Below are positions 1-7,849 of a stretch of 64,000 bases of DNA, in pieces (the first letter of the stretch is position 1; each line of letters opens with the position of its first letter). The stretch covers positions 88,340 to 152,339 of the forward strand of contig CAYZTA010000009.1 of the NCBI GenBank assembly GCA_964481145.1, given 5' to 3'. The position numbers and the translations under genes were made by a program. The DNA is from Sandaracinus sp964481145 (GTDB taxonomy: Bacteria > Myxococcota_A > Polyangia > Polyangiales > Sandaracinaceae). Under the pieces are notes generated by a model. That model had not been told where the DNA came from and made no database searches. It saw only the letters and a program-made list of their open reading frames with translations.

Positions 1-140
1 ACGAGATCGAAGAGCTGCCGATGCGAGAGGTCGCAGAAATTCTCGGGTGCCCCCTGCACACGGCGTACGGCCGTTTTTATGCGGCACGGCGCCACATTGC
101 CAGCGCTCTCAAGGTTCGCGAACCGGGGGACGACTCATGA
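1..140 (+). CDS. ECF-type RNA polymerase sigma factor, C-terminal fragment
   Basis: Only the last 45 codons are inside the window; the gene begins upstream. The visible frame opens with EIEELPMREVAEILGCPL and continues HTAYGRFYAARRHI, which has the layout of sigma-70 region 4: a short helix, the 'reVAeiLgcp..Ta..R...AR' helix-turn-helix and a basic recognition helix. Region 4 binds the -35 promoter element. The stop codon overlaps the start of the next gene in an ATGA arrangement, so the two are translated as a pair. This is the usual layout for an ECF sigma factor followed by a membrane-bound partner. The subfamily cannot be assigned because regions 2 and 3 are missing. Confidence 0.8.
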   Translation, partial: EIEELPMREVAEILGCPLHTAYGRFYAARRHIASALKVREPGDDS

Positions 141-868
141 GCTCACCGGGTGATTCTGGCCCGAATTATCGGGATTATATCGAAGCCGCGCGCACTCGAG
201 CGCCGGGTCGAGAGGCTCTCTCCGCGATCGCTCGCCGCGTGGAAGAGCAGGTGAAGGCACCGGTGGAGCCTGCTCGAGCGGCGAGCTCCACCCTGCGTAT
301 TTCTGCGGCTGTCCTTGGGGGTGCGCTCGTGCTCGCGCTCGTGATCGTCGTTGCGCCGCGCGAGGAGCCGCCAGCGCGGCTTTCCGAGAGCCCATCGCTC
401 CCCGACTCTACGAGGGAGCCCTCCATCGTGCCCGATGGGTCTGCGCTCGATCGAAGCGCGCCTCGATCGGAGCCCGCTTCATCCGATGAAGTCGCACCTC
501 CTTCGGAATCGCCGGAGCCCGAGGAGCGTTCGCCGCGTCCGCGTCTGCATCGCAACGCGAGCAGGCATTCGGAGGAGGGAGAGTCTCGAGGCACGAGCGA
601 AATCGCGCTCATCGAAGCTGCCGAAGCCGCGCTGTCCGTGCGTCCCCAGCGAGCGCTCGAACTCGTCACGGCGCACGAGCGGGCGTTTCCACGTGGTGCG
701 TTCGTCGAAGAGCGTGAGGTGATCGCAGTGGATGCGCTCTCTCGAATCGGACGAATCGAGGCTGCCCACGCCCGAGCCGAGCGCTTCCGAAGGCAGCATC
801 CCGAGTCGGCATACACACGCCGACTCGACCGGATCCTCGCACGGTTGCCAGCTGAAGGCGCTCCATGA
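137..868 (+). CDS. Single-pass membrane protein coupled to the ECF sigma factor, TPR-like C-terminus
   Basis: 243 aa from the ATG that overlaps the sigma-factor stop; an upstream in-frame start at 47 would lie entirely inside the sigma gene and is not preferred. Residues 1-50 are charged and presumably cytoplasmic. Residues about 56-73 form one transmembrane helix (ISAAVLGGALVLALVIVV). Residues 75-150 are a Pro/Ser/Glu-rich low-complexity linker. Residues 155-240 are helical and read like tetratricopeptide repeats (EAAEAALSVRPQRALELV, then IEAAHARAERFRRQHPES). Position and topology suggest an anti-sigma or signal-relay partner. No zinc-finger anti-sigma motif (HxxxCxxC) is present, so the anti-sigma role is inference. 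Similar sigma/TM/TPR pairs are common in Myxococcota. Confidence 0.72.
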   Translation: MSSPGDSGPNYRDYIEAARTRAPGREALSAIARRVEEQVKAPVEPARAASSTLRISAAVLGGALVLALVIVVAPREEPPARLSESPSLPDSTREPSIVPDGSALDRSAPRSEPASSDEVAPPSESPEPEERSPRPRLHRNASRHSEEGESRGTSEIALIEAAEAALSVRPQRALELVTAHERAFPRGAFVEEREVIAVDALSRIGRIEAAHARAERFRRQHPESAYTRRLDRILARLPAEGAP

Positions 869-968
869 GCGGCCGGAAGCCAAACGGACGAATCGACGCT
901 TCGATTTTCGAACGGTCGAGACAAAAAAAGAGTGATGCCCGAGCACTCATCTCTATGTGGAGGTCCCC

Positions 969-2753
969 ATGAGTCGATTGGTCCTATACGCGACGCTCAC
1001 GGCCTCTCTTTTTCTCTGGGGATGCGACGCAGGCGTCACCATCGTCGCTGAAAATAGAGACAGTGGCCCGAGTTTCGATGCGCGCGTTTCGATGTCTCGT
1101 GCCGATCTCTGCGGCAATGGGATCGACGACGATGGAAATGGCCGAATCGACGATGGCTGCCCCTGTGGTCCGGGGGAGACGCAGTCATGCTTTCCTTCTG
1201 CCGTAGCCCATCGCCGCATCGGACGTTGCACCGATGGCGTCCAGGTCTGCCGCCCCTCAGGCGGCCTCGAATGGGGGGATTGGGGCAACTCACCGTGCGA
1301 AGGCGCCACCGTTCCTGCGACTGAGCGATGTGATGGAGGAGATCACGATTGCGATGGTGTCTTGGACAACGGCTGTCCGTGCGTCGCCGGCGAGACACGC
1401 GAGTGCGGCTTGGAATTCCTTCGCGCGCCGTGTACCGGTGGCACGCAAACATGCTCGAATGGAATTTGGAGCGGTTGTGAAGGTGCGATCGCGCCGAGCT
1501 CCGAAGTCTGCGGTGACGGCATCGACAACGATTGCGATGGAGAGATCGATCCAGGGTGCGAGTGCGTGCCGAGTCCCGAGATTTGTCGAGACGGCATCGA
1601 CAATGATTGCGACGGAGAGATCGATGAGATCGCGTGCACTCCTGACTGGTCCGGTGGGGGAGAGATCGTCGATATTCAAGGCAACTATCGGCAGTACTGC
1701 GCGCGTTACGCAGACGGGCGCGTCTATTGTTGGGGGAGCAATGCCTTTGGCGGCCTTGGAATCGGAGAAATGTCGCTCGAGTACAGCGCGACGCCGGTCC
1801 GGCCGATCGACGGGGCACGTCTCCTCGCGATGGGCAGCGATGCCGCCGCATGTGTCGTGCGCGAGGAGGGGATTCGATGCTGGGGTCGAAAGACCTGGGC
1901 TTCTCGCGGCGGATTTGGATATATGAATGTCGAGTGGAGCCCCTTCGCACCTCCGGAGGCTGCGGGAGTCGACAACCGCGATGTGGCCGAGCTCGCCGTT
2001 GGACTCGACTATTTTATGTTTCGTCGGCACGACGGCACGATTTGGGGCTGGGGCTACGATGTGAGCGGAGCGCTTGGTGATGGTCCCTCCATTTCGACTT
2101 CAGGTGACCTCGTGCAAGTCAGCGGGATCGATGATGCCATTGATTTGGATACGCACACCCGCACGGTTTGCGCGGTGCGTCGCGGCGGATCGGTATGGTG
2201 TTGGGGAGAATGTCAGAGACGGAGTTGCAGCAGTCTGGACAATGTGCACGCGCCGGTGCGCGTCCCTGGGATCGACGACGCGATCCATGTGCAAGTCGGT
2301 CGTTATACTGGCTGCGCCCTGCGCGCCAATGGTGAGGTCCTGTGTTGGGGGGTGGATGGGACCCGCGGTGATGGGGTGCCTTATGGGAGCGGATATGCGG
2401 CGACTCCTACTCTCGTGCCAGGACTCACCGAGGTCGAGCTCCTCGAGGTAGGAGAGGCAGCTGCGTGCGCGATTCGCCGAGGGGGCGAGCTCTGGTGTTG
2501 GGGAGCCTTTGTGGGCGGTGGGTCCGTGCCCGAATATCGGATGCCACGGCAGATCCCGGAGCTCGGCGAAGTGCGCGATGTGGCACTCGGCAATCTTCCT
2601 GGTGGTCGGACAGGCGTCGAATATGGGGCGATCTGCGTGCTCGAGCAGGCAAATCGAGTGCGATGTTGGGGATACAACCAACTCGGTCAGAACGGAGACG
2701 GCACGACCACGCCATCGATGACACCCGTGGATGTCATCGGATTGCCACGATGA
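969..2753 (+). CDS. Secreted lipoprotein with MopE-type motifs and an RCC1-like beta-propeller
   Basis: 594 aa. The ATG at 969 has GGAGG at 959-963 with 5-nt spacing, better than the GTG at 957. Signal peptide MSRLVLYATLTASLFLWGC gives a lipobox with Cys19 (Asp at +2). Residues about 48-222 hold four Asp/Asn/Cys-rich MopE-type motifs (for example CGDGIDNDCDGEIDPGC), a putative metal-binding signature. From about residue 235 to the end, repeats of the form 'CARYADGRVYCWGSN..GQLG' mark a seven-bladed RCC1/BLIP-II-like propeller; the last reads VRCWGYNQLGQNGDGT. Such proteins are frequent on myxobacterial surfaces and their ligand is unknown. The GC-rich 100 nt upstream (869-968) contains no other gene. 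The family call is firm; the function is open. Confidence 0.85.
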   Translation: MSRLVLYATLTASLFLWGCDAGVTIVAENRDSGPSFDARVSMSRADLCGNGIDDDGNGRIDDGCPCGPGETQSCFPSAVAHRRIGRCTDGVQVCRPSGGLEWGDWGNSPCEGATVPATERCDGGDHDCDGVLDNGCPCVAGETRECGLEFLRAPCTGGTQTCSNGIWSGCEGAIAPSSEVCGDGIDNDCDGEIDPGCECVPSPEICRDGIDNDCDGEIDEIACTPDWSGGGEIVDIQGNYRQYCARYADGRVYCWGSNAFGGLGIGEMSLEYSATPVRPIDGARLLAMGSDAAACVVREEGIRCWGRKTWASRGGFGYMNVEWSPFAPPEAAGVDNRDVAELAVGLDYFMFRRHDGTIWGWGYDVSGALGDGPSISTSGDLVQVSGIDDAIDLDTHTRTVCAVRRGGSVWCWGECQRRSCSSLDNVHAPVRVPGIDDAIHVQVGRYTGCALRANGEVLCWGVDGTRGDGVPYGSGYAATPTLVPGLTEVELLEVGEAAACAIRRGGELWCWGAFVGGGSVPEYRMPRQIPELGEVRDVALGNLPGGRTGVEYGAICVLEQANRVRCWGYNQLGQNGDGTTTPSMTPVDVIGLPR

Positions 2754-2765
2754 GTGGCTCTACGC

Positions 2766-2790
2766 TCTTCATATAAATATTTGCCCTGTT
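2766..2790 (+). promoter_or_regulatory. AT-rich leader with candidate -10 box before the oxidase cassette
   Basis: In an otherwise GC-rich window the intergenic segment holds TATAAATATTTG starting at 2772. TATAAA could serve as a -10 element for the gene starting at 2818. I find no well-spaced -35 box, so only the AT-rich patch is seen; promoter function is inferred. Confidence 0.25.
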
Positions 2791-2817
2791 TTCCCATCTC
2801 ACGCGGGAGTCGTCGCG

Positions 2818-4410
2818 ATGTTTGCATTGCGCTCTTCGTCTTCTGTTCGAGACGATGTATTCAAGAGTCCATCGCTCATCGACACGAGCAACGTGACGGG
2901 GCACTCGATTTCTGTTCTAGAAGTCCATCGCCCAACTTCATTGGAAGATGTCGTGGCTTTGGTGCGCTCCGCGCGGATTTCGAAAACTCCTCTCTATCCG
3001 ACATCGACAGGCTTCAACTGGGGGTATGGCTCGAGGAGCCCCGTCGTCGAGAGATGCGCGCTCGTCGATCTCAGCCTCATGAAGCGGATTCGGCATCCGT
3101 CGAATGCTGGCTCGAAGTCGCCGGTGATCGTGGTCGAGCCCGGTGTGACTCAAATTCAGCTCTACGAATATCTCGAAACACATCATCCCGATCTGACATT
3201 CAACGTGACGGGCGCGGGCCGAGACACGAGCATCATCGGAAACGCACTCGATCGCGGTGTGGGATATTACGGACCTCGAGCGGCCGATCTGTTTGGCCTC
3301 GAGATCGTGCTCGGGAATGGAGAGGTGTTGCGGACGGGGTTTCGCCGACTCGGAGACGATTCTCCTTTGGCCACGGCCCATCCTTGGGGCCTTGGCCCAG
3401 CTCTCGATGGCCTGTTTTTTCAAGGAAATTTCGGCATCGTGACCAGCGCTTGCCTGAAGCTCATGCCAAAGCGCCCCAAGAGAGTGGCGATCTCGCTGGC
3501 AGAGCGAACGCCTGGCGATTTGCCGAAGCTCATCGATGAGCTGGCGCGGCTCAAACGCGATCAACTCTTGTCTTCGGTGACTCACATCGGCAATCGCGAG
3601 AGGACCCGATCGACACTCGCCTATGGGATGACTCGATATCTCGAGAATGAATGTCATCTCACTCGAGCGTCTGCCGAAAAGGAAGTCGAGCACTCATTGA
3701 ATCTGCTCGTTCAAGCCGAATGGGCGGGGCTCGCGTCTCTGTGCGGCAACTCGGATCAAGTCCACGCCTCTCTCCGTGAGATCAAAAAAAGGACAGAGGG
3801 ATTCGCGCATCTCCGAGTGTTCACCGAGAGGCGCCTCGAAGCGGCCTTTTCGTGCGCGCATCGGATGCGCGCCTTGCCGCTCGCTCGAAGGGCTGCGGCG
3901 GCGCTCGCCGCAATGCGACCCCTCCATCAGCTGGCGCTCGGCAAACCCACCGATGTGGCCATCGAAAATCTACTTTGGAAGTTTGGTCACGAAAACACGC
4001 GCGCTTCCGAGCTCGATCGATCGCGGTGCGGGCTCCTGTTCGTCAATCCCGCCATTCCGCTCGATGGGCGTTTGGCCAGCGAAATCGCGAGAGGTATGGC
4101 GGAAGTCGCAGCGCGATTCGATCATCGACTTCACCTCACACTCAATATCGAGACTGAGACTTCACTCGTCGCAGTGGCCAATCTCCTCTTCGATCGCCGA
4201 GTGCCGAAGGAAGTGAAGCGCGCGCACGAGTGCGCCGATGCCCTCTACGACTACATTCGTCATGAGAGCCTCGAAGTGTACCGGGCTCGCGCTGATATGA
4301 TGGAGCGAGTGGTCTCGAGAGATCCCCAGTATTGGGCGCACATTCGCGCGCTCAAACAAGCTCTCGATCCCGACGAGATCATTGCACCAGGAAGATATAA
4401 CCCGATCTGA
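2818..4410 (+). CDS. FAD-dependent oxidoreductase of the vanillyl-alcohol oxidase / p-cresol methylhydroxylase type (first copy)
   Basis: 530 aa. The ATG at 2818 has GGGAG at 2805-2809; the longer frame from 2731 would overlap the previous gene. The N-terminal PCMH-type FAD domain (about 30-260) shows the pyrophosphate-binding stretch PTSTGFNWGYGSRSP (residues 61-75), VVEPGVTQIQLYEYL, and the family hallmark GNALDRGVGYYGPRAADLFG (141-160) followed by LEIVLGNGEVLRTG. The C-terminal cap ends in DPDEIIAPGRYNPI, a typical end for VAO-family enzymes. These enzymes oxidise phenolic side chains, alcohols or amines using covalent or non-covalent FAD. Substrate cannot be read from sequence. It is followed 28 nt later by a PhyH-like dioxygenase and then a second VAO-type enzyme, so a shared oxidative pathway is likely. 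Confidence 0.85.
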   Translation: MFALRSSSSVRDDVFKSPSLIDTSNVTGHSISVLEVHRPTSLEDVVALVRSARISKTPLYPTSTGFNWGYGSRSPVVERCALVDLSLMKRIRHPSNAGSKSPVIVVEPGVTQIQLYEYLETHHPDLTFNVTGAGRDTSIIGNALDRGVGYYGPRAADLFGLEIVLGNGEVLRTGFRRLGDDSPLATAHPWGLGPALDGLFFQGNFGIVTSACLKLMPKRPKRVAISLAERTPGDLPKLIDELARLKRDQLLSSVTHIGNRERTRSTLAYGMTRYLENECHLTRASAEKEVEHSLNLLVQAEWAGLASLCGNSDQVHASLREIKKRTEGFAHLRVFTERRLEAAFSCAHRMRALPLARRAAAALAAMRPLHQLALGKPTDVAIENLLWKFGHENTRASELDRSRCGLLFVNPAIPLDGRLASEIARGMAEVAARFDHRLHLTLNIETETSLVAVANLLFDRRVPKEVKRAHECADALYDYIRHESLEVYRARADMMERVVSRDPQYWAHIRALKQALDPDEIIAPGRYNPI

Positions 4411-4438
4411 GGCGCTTGGTCGCCCAAGGAGAATCGAC

Positions 4439-5569
4439 ATGGTCGATATGGCTGTGGCATGTGAGCCGCATGTGGATTGGGTCGAGTGTGTCAAGAGAGA
4501 CGGTTACGTCGTTATCCAAGACTGTCTACCAAGAGATTTCATCCGAGGCCTTCACGCTGAGTTCATGCAGGTCATGGGCGAAAAGGTGCGACGTTTTGGC
4601 CTGAGTGCAGTGCGGCCCACCGATGGGCGAGACGTGAAGAATGATGGAAGACAAATCGATTTTAGACCGGAGGGTGGCAATCATGATTTGAATCGATGGA
4701 ATATGCATCTTCCAAGCACGTCGTCGTTTTTAGATGAACGTCTCATCGCTCATCCCAGCGTATTGAGCGTCATGGACGCCTTCTTGGGCCCCGATTGCGC
4801 GGCGTTTCTCCTGGGTTCGGACACGCCGTATCCGGGGGCAGGGTTTCAGAGCGTCCATCAGGATTTTCATCGATTTGGATTCACGGTGAATATTCCGCTC
4901 GTGGATTCGACTCTCGAGATGGGGCCGCTCGAGGTCTGGCCAGGCTCTCATCTTTCGAAATCCGCCCGCGCCCGCGGCGAATTCAATACCGATCGTTTTT
5001 GGCTGTCCAAGAAAGAGATCGAAGAGGTGGTGTCGACGATTCCCGCGAAGAAGCTCGATCTTCGCGCAGGCTCGATGGTGATCCGAGATCATCGACTCGT
5101 CCATCGAGGCACAGCGAACAAGAGTCACGAACCTCGTCCGTGGTTGTCTATTTGGTATAAGGAGATCGAAGGGTTTCAGCCCGCGGATTTGACGATTCCG
5201 ATTCCGCATCGTTCGATCTCCGACGCCCTCGCCAAGAGCGCATTGCGCATGCGTCGACGTGGAAAGGGGGGCGGCGCTCACGTGTCGAATCGAGCGCTGC
5301 TCAATCTCGGAAATTTATATGGGCGAGTCGTCGAAGAGATGTCTGGATCCGACAGGGATGAGCGGCGCGCGATCCCACGTGATGTGTGGAACACGTTCTC
5401 TCCTCGGATGAAACACTTGCTGCGCTACGCATCCGTCGAGTCATCGAACCCGACCGAACAGTCGTGGATCGGCTCGAGCATTCTCTGCGCGGCTTCCTTG
5501 GGGATCATGGGCGCCGGTCTTTATTTGGATGTTCGTTCCAAGCTACGGAGAGGAGGCTCCAATGGTTGA
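4439..5569 (+). CDS. Phytanoyl-CoA dioxygenase (PhyH)-like Fe(II)/2-oxoglutarate oxygenase with C-terminal membrane segment
   Basis: 376 aa. The ATG at 4439 has AAGGAGA at 4426-4432. The iron-binding triad is visible: H140-Q-D142 in FQSVHQDFHRFGF and the distal His222 in MVIRDHRLVHRG; Arg233 lies where the 2-oxoglutarate-binding arginine is expected. The stretch EMGPLEVWPGSHL is the usual PhyH 'G.l...PGSH' strand. Unusually, residues about 343-362 (SSILCAASLGIMGAGLYL) form a hydrophobic helix followed by a basic tail, suggesting attachment to the membrane. The 3' end overlaps the next gene by 8 nt. The enzyme probably hydroxylates an intermediate shared with the two flanking flavoproteins. 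The substrate is unknown; the fold assignment is strong. Confidence 0.85.
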   Translation: MVDMAVACEPHVDWVECVKRDGYVVIQDCLPRDFIRGLHAEFMQVMGEKVRRFGLSAVRPTDGRDVKNDGRQIDFRPEGGNHDLNRWNMHLPSTSSFLDERLIAHPSVLSVMDAFLGPDCAAFLLGSDTPYPGAGFQSVHQDFHRFGFTVNIPLVDSTLEMGPLEVWPGSHLSKSARARGEFNTDRFWLSKKEIEEVVSTIPAKKLDLRAGSMVIRDHRLVHRGTANKSHEPRPWLSIWYKEIEGFQPADLTIPIPHRSISDALAKSALRMRRRGKGGGAHVSNRALLNLGNLYGRVVEEMSGSDRDERRAIPRDVWNTFSPRMKHLLRYASVESSNPTEQSWIGSSILCAASLGIMGAGLYLDVRSKLRRGGSNG

Positions 5570-7262
5570 CCATCAGTTCGTTGCTTCTGGACTTCGGCGT
5601 GAGGAGCTTCGAAAGACCCTCGCGGATATCGTCGGTGCGGCGTTCGTGTTGGACAGCGACGAGATGTGCGAAGTGCATTCGAGGACGACTCTCCCGTTCC
5701 ATAAGACCTGTGCTGCCATCGTGTACCCCGCATCCGCCGCGGAGATACAACGCATCTTGCAGGTCGCAACCGATTTCGATCTCAAGGTGTGGCCCTTCGG
5801 TCGCGGAAACAACTGGGGATATGGCACCAAGAACGCTCTCTACGAGCGAGGGATCATCATGGTCCTCGAGAGGATGAATCGAATTCTCGAGGTGAATGAG
5901 GAGCTCGGGTTCGCGGTCATCGAGCCAGGTGTGAGCCAAAAAGAGCTCAATGATCATCTCAAAGCGACCAAATCGAGGTTGTGGGCGGATTGCACGGATT
6001 CGACCCCTCATGGGAGCGTCCTTGGCAATGCGATCGAGCGAGGATACGGCTATACGCCGTATGGCGATCATTTTGGCCAGTTGTGCGGGCTCGAGGTCGC
6101 TTTGCCGAGTGGTGAGATCATCCGAACGGGGGGAGAACACGGGCTCGCTTCGACCTGGAATACCTTCAAGTGGGGTTCAGGGCCTTATGTGGAAGGTTTG
6201 TTTAGCCAATCCAATTTTGGAATCGTGGTGAAGGCTGGGATTTGGCTGATGCCAGCGCCCGAATCATTCAAGATGTTTAGTTTCGAGCTGGAGAAGCCCG
6301 AACATCTTCCATCGGTCATCGATGGCCTCCGAGAGCTGGCGTTGGAGCGTGCGCTCCAATGCCATACGCACATGGTCAATGATTTCCAGATGCTCTCACT
6401 CTTGAGGCCCTATCCATATGAGATGCTCGATGGAGCGACCTATTTGTCCGAAGAGAGGATGTCTCGCCTTCGGAGAGAGCTCCGCATTGCGAGGTGGTCG
6501 CTGATCGGGGGGACCTATGGAACGAAAGGGCAAGTGCGCACGAACAGCAAGCGAATCTCGGAGGTTCTAGGCAAGTACGGGCGGATCGAGTTCTTCGATC
6601 AGAAGAAGATCGACATGGTTCAAAGGCTCGTGATGCTCCTCGATGACAAGAGTCGAGGGCGTGCTGCTTCGATCGCGAACGCGTTGAAGAACCTCGTTTC
6701 ATCCAAACCGAAAGAGGTCATGGCGCTGTTGCCGGATGTGTCGTCCATTTTGCGGGGTGAGCCCAACGAGAGGATCGTGCGTTCCGCATATTTCAAGGGA
6801 TCGAACGCACGTGGGGACGAGCCCAACCCTGCGCGAGATGGGTGCGGATTGATGTGGCTCGCGCTTGCTCTGCCCGCCACGGGGGGAAAAGCGCAGGAGC
6901 TGCTCGGGCTCGTGCGGCCGATCTATCGGAAACATGGGCTCGATTTTTCGGGGTGTTTTACGATGATGAACCCTCGAACGATGATGTTCTTGATGGGGAT
7001 TTTCTTTCGTCAAGACAGCGACGATGAGAGCAAGCGCGCTCTCGAGCTCTATGAAGAGCTGCGAGCCGCAGCGAAGGTGGCAGGGTTTCGTCAGTATCGT
7101 CTCGGGATCGCGGACATGGACCAGTTCATGGAGGAATCGCCCGCGACCGGCCGCCTTTTGTCGAGGCTCAAGTCGACCTTCGATCCGATGAACATCTTGG
7201 CCCCTGGGCGATATGCCCATGGCGATGGGAAGCGCCCACTGGTGCACGGGGTGAGCTCGTAG
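5562..7262 (+). CDS. FAD-dependent oxidoreductase of the VAO / p-cresol methylhydroxylase type (second copy)
   Basis: 566 aa. The ATG at 5562 follows a strong GGAGAGGAGG and overlaps the dioxygenase gene by 8 nt. FAD-domain landmarks: VWPFGRGNNWGYGTKN (77-91), AVIEPGVSQKELNDHL, and GNAIERGYGYTPYGDHFGQL (155-174), almost textbook for vanillyl-alcohol oxidase/eugenol oxidase relatives, then GLEVALPSGEIIRTG. The C-terminal substrate domain includes CGLMWLALALPATGG and ends FDPMNILAPGRYAHG. It is a paralogue of the enzyme at 2818 but clearly diverged, so the two probably act on different steps or form a heteromer. Substrate and covalent-flavin status cannot be settled from sequence. Confidence 0.88.
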   Translation: MVDHQFVASGLRREELRKTLADIVGAAFVLDSDEMCEVHSRTTLPFHKTCAAIVYPASAAEIQRILQVATDFDLKVWPFGRGNNWGYGTKNALYERGIIMVLERMNRILEVNEELGFAVIEPGVSQKELNDHLKATKSRLWADCTDSTPHGSVLGNAIERGYGYTPYGDHFGQLCGLEVALPSGEIIRTGGEHGLASTWNTFKWGSGPYVEGLFSQSNFGIVVKAGIWLMPAPESFKMFSFELEKPEHLPSVIDGLRELALERALQCHTHMVNDFQMLSLLRPYPYEMLDGATYLSEERMSRLRRELRIARWSLIGGTYGTKGQVRTNSKRISEVLGKYGRIEFFDQKKIDMVQRLVMLLDDKSRGRAASIANALKNLVSSKPKEVMALLPDVSSILRGEPNERIVRSAYFKGSNARGDEPNPARDGCGLMWLALALPATGGKAQELLGLVRPIYRKHGLDFSGCFTMMNPRTMMFLMGIFFRQDSDDESKRALELYEELRAAAKVAGFRQYRLGIADMDQFMEESPATGRLLSRLKSTFDPMNILAPGRYAHGDGKRPLVHGVSS

Positions 7263-7265
7263 CGG

Positions 7266-7281
7266 CAGCCAAGATTGGCTG
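7266..7281 (+). terminator. Short inverted repeat after the oxidase cassette
   Basis: CAGCCA and TGGCTG flank a 4-nt loop (AGAT), starting 4 nt after the stop of the second flavoprotein. No T-run follows, so termination is only a possibility. The rest of the 173-nt gap to 7436 shows no gene. Confidence 0.3.
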
Positions 7282-7435
7282 TGCACCGCAGGCCGAGATC
7301 GAATGCTGGGCGGCTCGCAGACTTCGGCGTCGAGGTCGAGATCAAACAGGCCGCCTGAGGTCAGTTTCCCATCAGAGCGCTTTGTGATCTGCTCTCAAGA
7401 CATGTGTCTCGAAATGGTGTGCTAGGTTCCCGTTT

Positions 7436-7849
7436 ATGTTCGCTCGGTATCGCTGCAGTCCGGAACACAAGAGGCATCCGGGACCGTGGGGCACGGGACA
7501 GTGGCATCCCCGCCAACCCGACATTTCGCCATGCCCGGCCGACATTCGGAGCGATGCGACGCCACAGTCGTGGCTTGATATTGCGCTTGCCCAATCGGGT
7601 TGTTGGGATCCCATCGAGGGTGATCGGTACGTCTACTGGTACGACCGGGGTTATGATGCCTTCTTCGTGGCGCGGCGGACACAGGAAGCGGGTGCCGATG
7701 GGCAGACCGCGGAATATAAGGGGTATCCTGTCCGAGATCACGAGATGCCGTTGGAGGTGATCGAATACCTCTTCGGTCACAAAGTGATCGACACGGAGCA
7801 CGTGACCCGAATCAAGCGCGCCAAGCGTCGCGAGCGGAGCGTCCGATGA
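7436..7849 (+). CDS. Uncharacterised 137-aa protein paired with an ImmA/IrrE-like protease
   Basis: I do not recognise a family. The protein is 137 aa, has no signal peptide or membrane segment, is rich in Trp/Tyr/His in its first two thirds (GDRYVYWYDRGYDAFFVARR) and ends in a strongly basic tail (RIKRAKRRERSVR). There is no convincing ribosome-binding site before the ATG at 7436, so the true start could be further in, near PADIRSDATPQSWLDIAL. Its stop overlaps the next start (ATGA), so it is translated together with the metalloprotease. Partners of ImmA/IrrE proteases are often the regulators or antitoxins they cleave, but no helix-turn-helix is evident here. The role is unknown. Confidence 0.6.
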   Translation: MFARYRCSPEHKRHPGPWGTGQWHPRQPDISPCPADIRSDATPQSWLDIALAQSGCWDPIEGDRYVYWYDRGYDAFFVARRTQEAGADGQTAEYKGYPVRDHEMPLEVIEYLFGHKVIDTEHVTRIKRAKRRERSVR

